Source of the DNA: Gammaproteobacteria bacterium
GTDB taxonomy: Bacteria > Pseudomonadota > Gammaproteobacteria > Steroidobacterales > GCA-2729495
Length of the DNA: 5,929 nucleotides
Direction: 5' to 3'
Assembly (NCBI GenBank): GCA_023383735.1
Contig: JAHDYN010000135.1
Span: 1 to 5,929, forward strand
Shown here: piece by piece, positions 1 through 5,693 of the stretch
How the letters are laid out: each line of letters opens with the position of its first letter
Position numbering within the stretch: position 1 is the stretch's first letter
The notes under the pieces: model-generated
What the model was told of the DNA's origin: nothing
The model's database searches: none
What the model saw: the letters and a program-made list of their open reading frames with translations, nothing else
Position numbers and translations under genes: made by a program

Positions 1-67
1 CCTGGCTGGCCAGTGCGAGGCAGACGGCCGTCAGCAGGCCGGCCCGGACAGTCTTCTTGCGTAGCAT
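1..67 (-). CDS. N-terminus of an exported protein (partial, signal peptide only)
   Basis: Reading leftwards from an ATG at 67-65, the first 22 codons are open to the window edge. They encode a typical Sec signal peptide: a short basic start (MLRKK, then one more Arg) followed by a hydrophobic stretch (AGLLTAVCLALAS). The mature protein lies outside the window, so its function cannot be stated; a periplasmic protein, porin or TonB-dependent receptor would all fit. The start is supported by a strong purine-rich ribosome binding site (AGGGGAGAG, minus strand, 80-72) about four bases upstream. The gene is divergent from the LytTR regulator that starts at 326 and shares its upstream region, so it is a natural candidate target of that regulator. 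That link is inference from position only. Confidence 0.75.
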   Translation of the reverse strand, partial: MLRKKTVRAGLLTAVCLALASQ

Positions 68-71
68 TGTT

Positions 72-80
72 CTCTCCCCT
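72..80 (-). promoter_or_regulatory. Strong ribosome binding site of the left-edge gene
   Basis: On the minus strand AGGGGAGAG lies about four bases before the ATG at 67-65. It is the strongest Shine-Dalgarno-like sequence seen in the window and fixes the start of the truncated signal-peptide gene. Confidence 0.65.
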
Positions 81-116
81 GATGAAATGGATGGCGGAAT
101 CCCCCGTCCGCATCGG

Positions 117-146
117 ACTATTTCTCCGGTCGAAGTCTTGCTGCAA
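117..146 (-). promoter_or_regulatory. Weak candidate promoter for the left-edge gene
   Basis: On the minus strand TTGCAG (146-141) and AATAGT (122-117) are separated by 18 bp and lie about 50 bp before the ATG at 67. They match the sigma70 boxes at only 3/6 and 4/6 positions, so this is a weak proposal. It overlaps the AAGT repeat cluster at 132-159, which would suit a regulated promoter. Confidence 0.2.
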
Positions 147-159
147 GTTGAAAGTCATG
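132..159. promoter_or_regulatory. Candidate operator: clustered AAGT(C/T) direct repeats
   Basis: In the divergent intergenic region the 9-mers GAAGTCTTG (132-140) and AAAGTCATG (151-159) agree at 7 of 9 positions in direct orientation and are 19 bp apart start to start. A third AAGTT lies between them at 145-149. LytTR-family regulators are known to bind pairs of imperfect direct repeats of about 9 bp, spaced about two helical turns, with a GTT-containing core. The copies here match that consensus only partly. The spacing and the position next to a LytTR gene are suggestive; binding is inference. Confidence 0.3.
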
Positions 160-297
160 AATTCACGTGGATTTGTCCTGAGTGGCGATTCGTGTCGCGG
201 TGTCTGGCATGAAATGCGTTCGTCGGGCACCGCCAGGCGGCTGCCGGGCTTGCGTCCTTGATGCCAGGCATGGCATTAATCACCCTTGCCCGGAATC

Positions 298-303
298 GAT
301 AAT
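298..303 (+). promoter_or_regulatory. Possible -10 element of the LytTR gene
   Basis: GATAAT matches the sigma70 -10 consensus at 5 of 6 positions. It would place a transcription start about 16 bases before the GTG start at 326, leaving just enough leader for the GGGGA ribosome binding site. No good -35 box lies at 16-18 bp, so the call is weak. Confidence 0.2.
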
Positions 304-315
304 TGACAAGAATGC

Positions 316-320
316 GGGGA
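316..320 (+). promoter_or_regulatory. Ribosome binding site that decides the GTG start at 326
   Basis: GGGGA is followed by five bases and then GTG (326-328), in frame with the LytTR domain. This favours the GTG over the far upstream ATG at 182. Confidence 0.5.
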
Positions 321-325
321 ATACC

Positions 326-1306
326 GTGACTACCCAACCGCTGGCGGCACGCTGGGACACCGCGGGTGCGATGCAGCCCGGTCCAGCCCGTGCGCCTCGC
401 GGCCGCAAACCGGCGCGCAAGGACTATGTGCTGTTTCTGGTGGTGGTTCCGCTGCTGATTTCCCTGTGGATTGCTGCACTGGGCATCCGGCCGGTCAATG
501 AACTCGGCTTTGCCGGTGGCTGGCTGTATCTCGGCAGCCGGACCCTGGTGGCTTGGTGGGGTGGGCACTTCGGGGCGCTGGCGGCTGCCTACATTGTGCG
601 CCAGCGCAACTGGGCCTTGTGGCGAATACTGCTGCTGGGCTTCTGCATTGCCTGGCTGCCGCTGACCGTGCTCTTCCATGCCCATCTGCTGGTTTTTTCC
701 ACCCTGTATCCGGACCATGTGGCCAGCCTGTCGCTGCGCGAGATGACATTTACCGCCGATTACCTGCTGCGTCTGTTCAGCCGTTCGGCGGTGCCGTTTC
801 TGCCGCTATGGATGGCGGCAGTGCATGCCTACCGGCGTCAGTTCGGGGTGGACTGGTATGCAGGCCGTGGCGATGTGCCTGCGGCGCAGCCGGAGCGACC
901 GGCGGCATCAGGCGTCGAGGCACCAGCCGTGGCTGTCACCCACGCCGTCATTGCGCCGCCGGTCGTGCCTGCACTCGCACGGCCGGCTTTCCTGCAGCAG
1001 TCGAAGCTGCCGGAGAATGCCAGGGTGCAGACACTGAAGGCCGCCGAGCACTACATCGAGGTGGTGAGCGACTGCGGCAGCGACCGGCTGCGCTATCGCT
1101 TCAATGACGCCATACGCGAAATGCAGGCACTGGGCACCGGTGGGCAGGTACACCGTTCCTGGTGGGTCAGCTGGGACAGCGTGGCACGGATGGTCCAGCG
1201 CGGCAGTGGCCTCGAACTCGTGCTGCACGACGGGCGCAGCATTCCGGTCAGCCAGGCTTACAAGAGCGAAGTGCGGCGGCGTTGCTCCGGCCGGGAACAG
1301 CCCTGA
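326..1306 (+). CDS. Membrane-anchored LytTR-family DNA-binding regulator
   Basis: This 326-residue protein has an N-terminal membrane half and a C-terminal LytTR domain. Hydrophobic helices lie at about residues 34-54, 66-90, 99-124 and 146-169, followed by a Pro/Ala-rich linker (about 178-225). The LytTR domain covers about 228-321. It shows the AEHYIEV strand, the hallmark VHRSWWV segment (His276, Arg277, Ser278) and the LVLHDGRSIPVS stretch, so it should bind direct-repeat DNA as LytTR proteins do. No response-regulator receiver domain is present; the membrane part may sense or anchor. I chose GTG at 326 because GGGGA (316-320) sits five bases upstream. The frame stays open to an ATG at 182, but that extension is Cys/Pro-rich and looks non-coding; ATG at 371 is another option. 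It is divergent from an exported-protein gene and convergent with the kinase gene, with a 3-bp gap. The target genes are unknown. Confidence 0.85.
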   Translation: MTTQPLAARWDTAGAMQPGPARAPRGRKPARKDYVLFLVVVPLLISLWIAALGIRPVNELGFAGGWLYLGSRTLVAWWGGHFGALAAAYIVRQRNWALWRILLLGFCIAWLPLTVLFHAHLLVFSTLYPDHVASLSLREMTFTADYLLRLFSRSAVPFLPLWMAAVHAYRRQFGVDWYAGRGDVPAAQPERPAASGVEAPAVAVTHAVIAPPVVPALARPAFLQQSKLPENARVQTLKAAEHYIEVVSDCGSDRLRYRFNDAIREMQALGTGGQVHRSWWVSWDSVARMVQRGSGLELVLHDGRSIPVSQAYKSEVRRRCSGREQP

Positions 1307-1333
1307 GCGCTACAGCTGAGCCTGCAGCAACGC
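1279..1333. repeat. 8-bp inverted repeat spanning a convergent gene junction
   Basis: GCGTTGCT (1279-1286) and its exact reverse complement AGCAACGC (1326-1333) flank the two facing stop codons (1304-1306 plus and 1312-1310 minus). The loop is 39 bases and there is no following T run, so it is not a classic intrinsic terminator. It could fold in transcripts from either strand. Both arms lie inside coding sequence. Confidence 0.3.
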
Positions 1334-2743
1334 TTCCCAGCGCCTGAAGCGGGCGCACAGGGCGGGATTCTCCGCCGGCATCAGCCTCGACGTGGCCGGA
1401 ACCGCCCAGTCGCGAGCATCATCCGCGGCAATCAGCCGCGCCAGCCCGCGCGCCGTCGCTTCGGGCTCCTCGCTGCGCATGACCGGTATCCCGCACAGAT
1501 CCGCGAGGCACTGGCACAGGTAGTCGTTGACGCTCAGTCCGCCGGTCAGCAACAGGCGCGTGAAGGGTGGTCCCTGTGCTTTCAGTTCGCGGTAGTTGGT
1601 GTACAGCAGGAAGGCGATGCTTTCGAGGACCGCCAGCAGGCGCGAGCCGATGGTGCCGGCGCCCGCGAAGCGCGATTCGAAATCGCTGCGCCAGAAGGGT
1701 GAGCCGAGGCCGCCGATGCCGTTGAGAAACAGCGGTGGCTCGAGCCCGGCTGCAGCGGCTGATTGTCCGGCGTCCAGCAGTCGCGCCAGTGGCAGCCCTT
1801 CGCGCCCGGCCAGCCAGTCCAGCGCGCTGCCGGCACCGTTGACCGTGCCTTCGAGCATGTAGTCGACGCCTTCGCTATCCGACCAGACCACGCTGACCAG
1901 CAGCTGCTGCGCATCCGGCAGCCGGTCGCGCAAGGCACGCTGGATGAAGGCGCCCGTGCCGATATTCACATAGGCCGTGCCGGCATCGAGTGGGCCGAAG
2001 GCAAAGGGCACGGCGGACTGGTCGCCGGTGACGACGGTGAGCGGCACCGGGCCGAGCGGTGTGGCGAGCTCACCCCAGGCAAAGCGGCTGGTGACCGGAA
2101 CGGGGAGATCCGCACGGGCAATGCCGAACAGCCGCAGCAGTTCATCCGACCAGTCCCGCGTGGCCGGATCCCAGAGCTGGGTGCGTGCGGCATTGGCCGG
2201 ATCGGCATAGCAGGGCAGGCCGTCGAGCAGGCGGCAGGCGATGAAGCTCGCCAGCGGTCCCATCACGAGTTCGCCGGCGGCGTGTGCAGCCTGCACGGCA
2301 GGCAGTTGATCGAGGCACCAGCGCATCTTGCTGGCGCCATAGTGGGGCGTCAGCACCAGGCCGGTTCGCGCCCGGATCATGCCGGCGTGCTCACCAAGCG
2401 TCTCCAGCCAGGCCGCATGGCGCCGGTCCTGCCAGGAAATCACCGGGCTGAGCGCCTCGCCGCTGTGGCGGTTCCAGCAGCACAGGCTGGAACGCTGGGT
2501 GGCGAGGCCGGCGGCGCTGATCCGGCTGCCGGCAGGCAGCTCCTTGCAGGCAGCAGCGATTGCCTCGCGCAATGAGCCGATCAGCGCGTCGGGATCGTGT
2601 TCGATGTGGCCCTCGGCATTGCGCAGTGTTTCCACCGGTACCGAGCCGGTTGCGACCAGCTGACCGAGGCCATCGAAGACCAGCGCCCGGCTGGCATGGC
2701 CGCCCTGATCGAGTGCGAGGCAGAGCCGCTGTTCAGCCTGCAT
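1310..2743 (-). CDS. FGGY-family carbohydrate kinase, glycerol-kinase-like, substrate uncertain
   Basis: The 477-residue product aligns along its length with GlpK-type FGGY kinases (about 500 aa), which phosphorylate a sugar or polyol with ATP in the cytoplasm. Visible landmarks are the N-terminal phosphate loop DQGGHASRA (12-20), ATQRSS (81-86), SWQDRR (103-108), GASKMRW (136-142), the NAARTQLWD region (184-192), the catalytic-base motif GDQS with Asp241, the adenine-side GTGAF (262-266), GGLGSPFW (344-351), and TGGLSVND (400-407). Departures from E. coli GlpK: the Thr-Thr after DQG is Gly-His, the Glu after QR that binds glycerol is Ser85, and the pocket Tyr is His134. The GG-x-R fructose-1,6-bisphosphate loop before GDQ is also missing. 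Glycerol is therefore possible but not safe as the substrate. The ATG overlaps the nth stop by 11 bp and has no clear Shine-Dalgarno sequence, which suggests coupling to nth translation. It is the last gene of the train. Confidence 0.85.
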   Translation of the reverse strand: MQAEQRLCLALDQGGHASRALVFDGLGQLVATGSVPVETLRNAEGHIEHDPDALIGSLREAIAAACKELPAGSRISAAGLATQRSSLCCWNRHSGEALSPVISWQDRRHAAWLETLGEHAGMIRARTGLVLTPHYGASKMRWCLDQLPAVQAAHAAGELVMGPLASFIACRLLDGLPCYADPANAARTQLWDPATRDWSDELLRLFGIARADLPVPVTSRFAWGELATPLGPVPLTVVTGDQSAVPFAFGPLDAGTAYVNIGTGAFIQRALRDRLPDAQQLLVSVVWSDSEGVDYMLEGTVNGAGSALDWLAGREGLPLARLLDAGQSAAAAGLEPPLFLNGIGGLGSPFWRSDFESRFAGAGTIGSRLLAVLESIAFLLYTNYRELKAQGPPFTRLLLTGGLSVNDYLCQCLADLCGIPVMRSEEPEATARGLARLIAADDARDWAVPATSRLMPAENPALCARFRRWEALLQAQL

Positions 2744-3380
2744 CGGCTGGCGGTGTCTTGTGGGGATACTCGCAGTATGCGGCGATCACGCAGTTCGGGC
2801 AGTCGGGCTGGCGGGCCTTGCAGACGTGTCGGCCGTGCAGGATCAGCCAGTGATGTGCATCCCGCTGAAAGCGCTTCGGCGTGCAGGCGACCAGCTGGTC
2901 CTCGACCGCACGCGGGGTTTTGCCGGGAGCGAGCCCGGTGCGGTTGCCGACGCGGAACACGTGGGTGTCCACGGCGATGGTCGGCATGCCAAAGGCGATG
3001 TTCAGCACGATGTTGGCCGTCTTGCGGCCGACGCCGGGCAGCGCCTCGAGCGCCTTGCGATCGGAGGGTACCTCGCCGCCGTACTCGTCGAGCAGGATGC
3101 GGCAGGTGCGCAGGATGTTCTTTGCCTTGGTGTTGTACAGGCCGATCGTGCGGATGTACTTCTTGAGTTCCGTTTCGCCGAGCTTCAGGAGTCCCTCGGG
3201 TGTGTTGGCGACCTTGAACAGCGGCCCGGTCGCCTTGTTGACGCTCACATCGGTGGCCTGCGCCGACAGGATCACGGTCACCAGCAGCTGGAAGGTCGAG
3301 CGGTAGACGAGTTCGGTCTTCGGTCGCGGATTGGCTTTTTGCAGGCGACGGAAGATCGCCATGCGGGCTTCGGGCGTCAT
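2733..3380 (-). CDS. nth: Endonuclease III, 4Fe-4S DNA glycosylase/AP lyase
   Basis: This bifunctional base-excision repair enzyme removes oxidised pyrimidines and cleaves the resulting abasic site by beta-elimination. The 215-residue protein has the family's usual length. The helix-hairpin-helix LPGVGRKTAN (114-123) carries the catalytic Lys120, and VDTHVFRV (137-144) carries the catalytic Asp138. The C-terminal cluster Cys187-x6-Cys194-x2-Cys197-x5-Cys203 is complete. These key positions coincide with the numbering of E. coli Nth. The start codon shares one base with the rnfE stop (TGATG, 3382-3378), and a GAGAGG lies about ten bases upstream. Co-location downstream of rnf/rsx is common in gammaproteobacteria. 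All catalytic and cluster residues are present, so it should be active. Confidence 0.97.
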   Translation of the reverse strand: MTPEARMAIFRRLQKANPRPKTELVYRSTFQLLVTVILSAQATDVSVNKATGPLFKVANTPEGLLKLGETELKKYIRTIGLYNTKAKNILRTCRILLDEYGGEVPSDRKALEALPGVGRKTANIVLNIAFGMPTIAVDTHVFRVGNRTGLAPGKTPRAVEDQLVACTPKRFQRDAHHWLILHGRHVCKARQPDCPNCVIAAYCEYPHKTPPADAG

Positions 3381-3961
3381 CAGGCGGCAGCCTCTCTAGT
3401 CAGACAGAAGTTGCGCAGGGCGATCAGCCCGGCCAGCGCGAAAAAGCCGCCGGGCGGCAGGCTGGCAATCAACAGGCCGTTGCCCACGAGTTCACGCACT
3501 GCGCCGAGCACGGTGAGCACCAGCAAAAAGCCGATGCCGTGGCCCAGGCCATCGAGCAGCGCCGGCAGCAGCGGGTTGCGGCTGGCGAAGGCCTCGGCGC
3601 GGCTGAGGATCACGCAGTTGGTGACGATCAGCGGGATGAACAGGCCGATCTCGCCGTACAGTTCAAACCACCAGGCCTTGAAGAGCAGATCCACGCTGGT
3701 GACAAAGGCCGCGATGATCAGGACCAGGGCTGGCAGCCGCACGCGCGGATCGATCCAGCGGCGCGTGGCCGAGACCAGCACGTTGGTGGCACAGATGACC
3801 AGCAGTGTGGCGATGCCGAGCGCCAGCCCGGTGAGCAGCGTGCGGCTGACAGCCAGCAGCGGGCACAGTCCGAGCAACTGGGCAATGCCCGGATTTCGTG
3901 ACCAGATGCCGCTGCTGAAGGTCTCGCGATAGTTGCGGCTTGTGGAGGTCTGTGCCGTCAT
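3380..3961 (-). CDS. rnfE: Rnf electron transport complex subunit RnfE (RsxE), short form
   Basis: RnfE is an integral membrane subunit related to NqrD. With RnfA it forms the membrane core that passes electrons across the bilayer. The 193-residue protein has about six hydrophobic helices and the family signatures QLLGLCPLLAV (28-38) and FIPLIVTNCVI (108-118). Cys33 and Cys116 are the expected ligands shared with RnfA for the intramembrane 2Fe-2S centre, and their 83-residue spacing matches NqrD. RAEAFA (121-126) and REL-GNG (156-162) are also typical. The usual long loop between GNG and LPPG is reduced to about five residues (LLIAS), so the protein is roughly 40 residues shorter than E. coli RsxE (231 aa). 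The start at 3961 follows the rnfG stop by 20 bp with AGGA about 12 bases upstream. The frame continues upstream to another ATG at 4201, but that part overlaps rnfG and does not look like RnfE. Confidence 0.93.
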   Translation of the reverse strand: MTAQTSTSRNYRETFSSGIWSRNPGIAQLLGLCPLLAVSRTLLTGLALGIATLLVICATNVLVSATRRWIDPRVRLPALVLIIAAFVTSVDLLFKAWWFELYGEIGLFIPLIVTNCVILSRAEAFASRNPLLPALLDGLGHGIGFLLVLTVLGAVRELVGNGLLIASLPPGGFFALAGLIALRNFCLTREAAA

Positions 3962-3981
3962 GCTGCTGGAATGTCCTGCAC

Positions 3982-4653
3982 TCAATCCCGGGGCTTGTTC
4001 GCTGCGCCGCTTGCCGGCGCCGCAAAGATCTCGTCGCGATGCTGGCGGAAGTATTGCACGGCACGGCGGGTCGCCGCGACGACGGCGCGGCTCGTGATCG
4101 TTGCACCGCTGATCGCATCGAGATCCCCGCCATCCTTGCGCAGCCGCCAGCGGGCTTCCGGCGGATCTGTCAGCGACCGGCCGGCGAAGTTGCCGATCCA
4201 CGGTGATTTGCGTGGCTCGATCGCGTCGCCGATGCCGGGCGTTTCGCTGTGGGTCGCGACGCGCACGCCGAGGATCGTTCCATCGGTCGTGACCGCCACC
4301 AGCAGCCTGATCTGCCCTGAGTAGCCGTCCGGGGCGAGGCTCGTGAGTACGGCAGCGACGGGCCTGCCATCGCGCCGGGCGCGCCAGACCTGTCGCTGCT
4401 CGTCGCCCGGCCAGGACACGAGGATCATGTCGCGGTGGGGTTCGTTGTCGTACAGGGCCGGCGGCAGTACTGCCGAGAGTTCGGCAAGCACACGCCGCGC
4501 CTCGTTGTCGGCGATGCGTTCCCGCGTGGCGTCCCAGGCGACGCCGACCACCAGCCCCACCAGGGCTGCGAAGGCCGCCAGGCTGAGGACTGCCTGCCAG
4601 GCAGGGCGCCCGGCCCGTGCGGGCATGCCGAGTTCCTTTTCCTGTTCGGACAT
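3982..4653 (-). CDS. rnfG: Rnf electron transport complex subunit RnfG (RsxG), covalent FMN protein
   Basis: RnfG is a membrane-anchored, periplasm-facing flavoprotein that relays electrons within the Rnf complex. This 223-residue protein has one N-terminal transmembrane helix (about 18-40) and a FMN-binding domain (about 90-205). The stretch GYSGQIRLLVAV (110-121) and HSETPGIGD (135-143) are characteristic. The flavinylation motif DAISGATITS (179-188) places the phosphoester-linked FMN on Thr185, attached by an ApbE-type flavin transferase. That transferase must be encoded elsewhere, since none is in the window. The ATG overlaps the rnfD stop by one base (TGATG at 4655-4651) with an AGG about eight bases upstream, consistent with coupled translation. 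Everything expected of the family is present. Confidence 0.96.
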   Translation of the reverse strand: MSEQEKELGMPARAGRPAWQAVLSLAAFAALVGLVVGVAWDATRERIADNEARRVLAELSAVLPPALYDNEPHRDMILVSWPGDEQRQVWRARRDGRPVAAVLTSLAPDGYSGQIRLLVAVTTDGTILGVRVATHSETPGIGDAIEPRKSPWIGNFAGRSLTDPPEARWRLRKDGGDLDAISGATITSRAVVAATRRAVQYFRQHRDEIFAAPASGAANKPRD

Positions 4654-5693
4654 CAGCCGGGCCTGCCGTAGATGCGTGGCCGCGTCCAGCGCTCGATGAG
4701 CGGCACCGTCATGTTCATCAGCAACACGGCAAAGGCGATGCCATCGGCATAGCTGCCCCAGCTGCGGATGATGTAAGTGAGCACGCCGATGCCTGCGCCA
4801 TAGACGAGCCGGCCGCGTGCGGTGGTCGGCGAGGAGACCGGATCAGTGGCGATGAAGAAGGCGCCGAGCATCGCGCCGCCGCTGAACAGGTGCAGGCCCG
4901 GCGAGGCATTGATCTCCGGATCCAGCAGCCAGAAGAAGCCCGCCATGCCGAGCAGGCCGCCGAGCACGGCGGCCGGGATGTGCCAGCGGATGATGCCGAG
5001 AAGCAGCAGGGCGCCGCCGCCCATGGCCACGAAGTTGTTGACCCATTCCCAGCCCGCACCACCGAAATCGCCGAATGCCGGATTCATGCGGATCTCGCTC
5101 ATCGTGCGCATGGCACCGAGTCCTTCCCGGACGCGGTCGAGCGTGGTCGCCCGTGCCACGGCATCAAGCGTCAGTGCATCGGGAAAGCGGCCGGTCAGCA
5201 CGTATTGCAGCGTTGCGCCGACGCCGGGGCGCTGATAGTCGAGGTCACCGATGTCGGGCGCCGGCCAGCCGGTCATCAGGTCGGGGAACGACACCAGCAC
5301 CAGCACGTAACCGGCCATCGCCGGATTGAAGAGGTTGTAGCCGAGTCCCCCATAGGCGTGCTTGACGAGGCCGATCGCAAACACCACACCGCTGGCCGTC
5401 ACCCACCACGGGCACAGCGGCGGCAGGGAAAACGCGAACAGCAGGGCCGCAACGATCGCGCTGCCATCGCCGAGGGTCGCGAGCACCGGCTTTTGCCGCA
5501 GCCGCAGTGCGAGCGCCTCGGTGCCGAGGGCGAAGATGGCCGCCACGGCGATGTTGAAAAATATCCCCGGACCATAAAACCACGCGCTCACCAGGATGGC
5601 CGGAACCAGCGCCAGGACCACGACCTGCATCATGCCGGCCACGCTCGAGGGTGATCGCCACTGGGGCGGTTGTGCGGTGGCAAAGCGCATCAT
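4653..5693 (-). CDS. rnfD: Rnf electron transport complex subunit RnfD (RsxD)
   Basis: RnfD is a polytopic membrane subunit related to NqrB that carries covalently bound FMN and is central to the redox-driven ion path. The 346-residue protein is close to the E. coli length. Typical family segments are DGSAIVAALL (76-85), LPPLCPWWV (90-98), YGGLGYNLFNPAMAGY (114-129), HLFSGGAMLGAFFIATDPV (268-286) and ADGIAFAVLL (316-325). The flavinylation site aligns to DAVARATTLD (177-186), with Thr183 as the FMN acceptor. The Ser/Thr usually found three residues before the acceptor is Ala180, and the usual Pro after it is Thr184, so the motif is weaker than normal. Two ATGs are in tandem: 5693-5691 gives a 4-base ATGA overlap with the rnfC stop, and 5690-5688 gives a 1-base overlap. 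Either may be used; the difference is one residue. Confidence 0.96.
   Translation of the reverse strand: MMRFATAQPPQWRSPSSVAGMMQVVVLALVPAILVSAWFYGPGIFFNIAVAAIFALGTEALALRLRQKPVLATLGDGSAIVAALLFAFSLPPLCPWWVTASGVVFAIGLVKHAYGGLGYNLFNPAMAGYVLVLVSFPDLMTGWPAPDIGDLDYQRPGVGATLQYVLTGRFPDALTLDAVARATTLDRVREGLGAMRTMSEIRMNPAFGDFGGAGWEWVNNFVAMGGGALLLLGIIRWHIPAAVLGGLLGMAGFFWLLDPEINASPGLHLFSGGAMLGAFFIATDPVSSPTTARGRLVYGAGIGVLTYIIRSWGSYADGIAFAVLLMNMTVPLIERWTRPRIYGRPG

Noticed and set aside
207..271. Short palindromes GCAT-GAA-ATGC (207-217) and ATGCC-A-GGCAT (261-271) upstream of the LytTR gene
   Set aside because: Arms of 4-5 bp are expected by chance in a region of this size, and they do not resemble the direct repeats used by LytTR proteins.
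303..308. Perfect TTGACA (-35-like) hexamer
   Set aside because: A -10 box at normal spacing would fall on or after the GTG start at 326 and nothing resembling TATAAT is there, so it is unlikely to drive the LytTR gene from this start.
182..325. N-terminal extension of the LytTR gene from an ATG at 182
   Set aside because: The 48 added residues are Cys- and Pro-rich without recognisable structure, cover the likely promoter region, and have no good ribosome binding site. The GTG at 326 has GGGGA at proper spacing.
155..718. 187-codon minus-strand open frame opposite the LytTR gene
   Set aside because: Its composition is typical of an antisense shadow in GC-rich DNA (rich in Arg, Gln, His, Pro), it has no domain signature, and it lies opposite a well-supported gene.
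1763..2575. 270-codon plus-strand open frame opposite the kinase gene
   Set aside because: No recognisable motif; the opposite strand encodes FGGY motifs along the same stretch, so this is a GC-driven shadow.
2760..3932. 390-codon plus-strand open frame opposite nth and rnfE
   Set aside because: It spans two well-supported minus-strand genes and has low-complexity composition with no domain features.
3962..4201. 80-codon extension of rnfE upstream to an ATG at 4201
   Set aside because: It overlaps rnfG in another frame, has shadow-like composition, and RnfE homology begins only after the ATG at 3961.
4617..5654. 345-codon plus-strand open frame opposite rnfD
   Set aside because: Its His/Arg/Gln/Glu-rich product without hydrophobic segments is the expected complement of a membrane-protein gene in GC-rich DNA.
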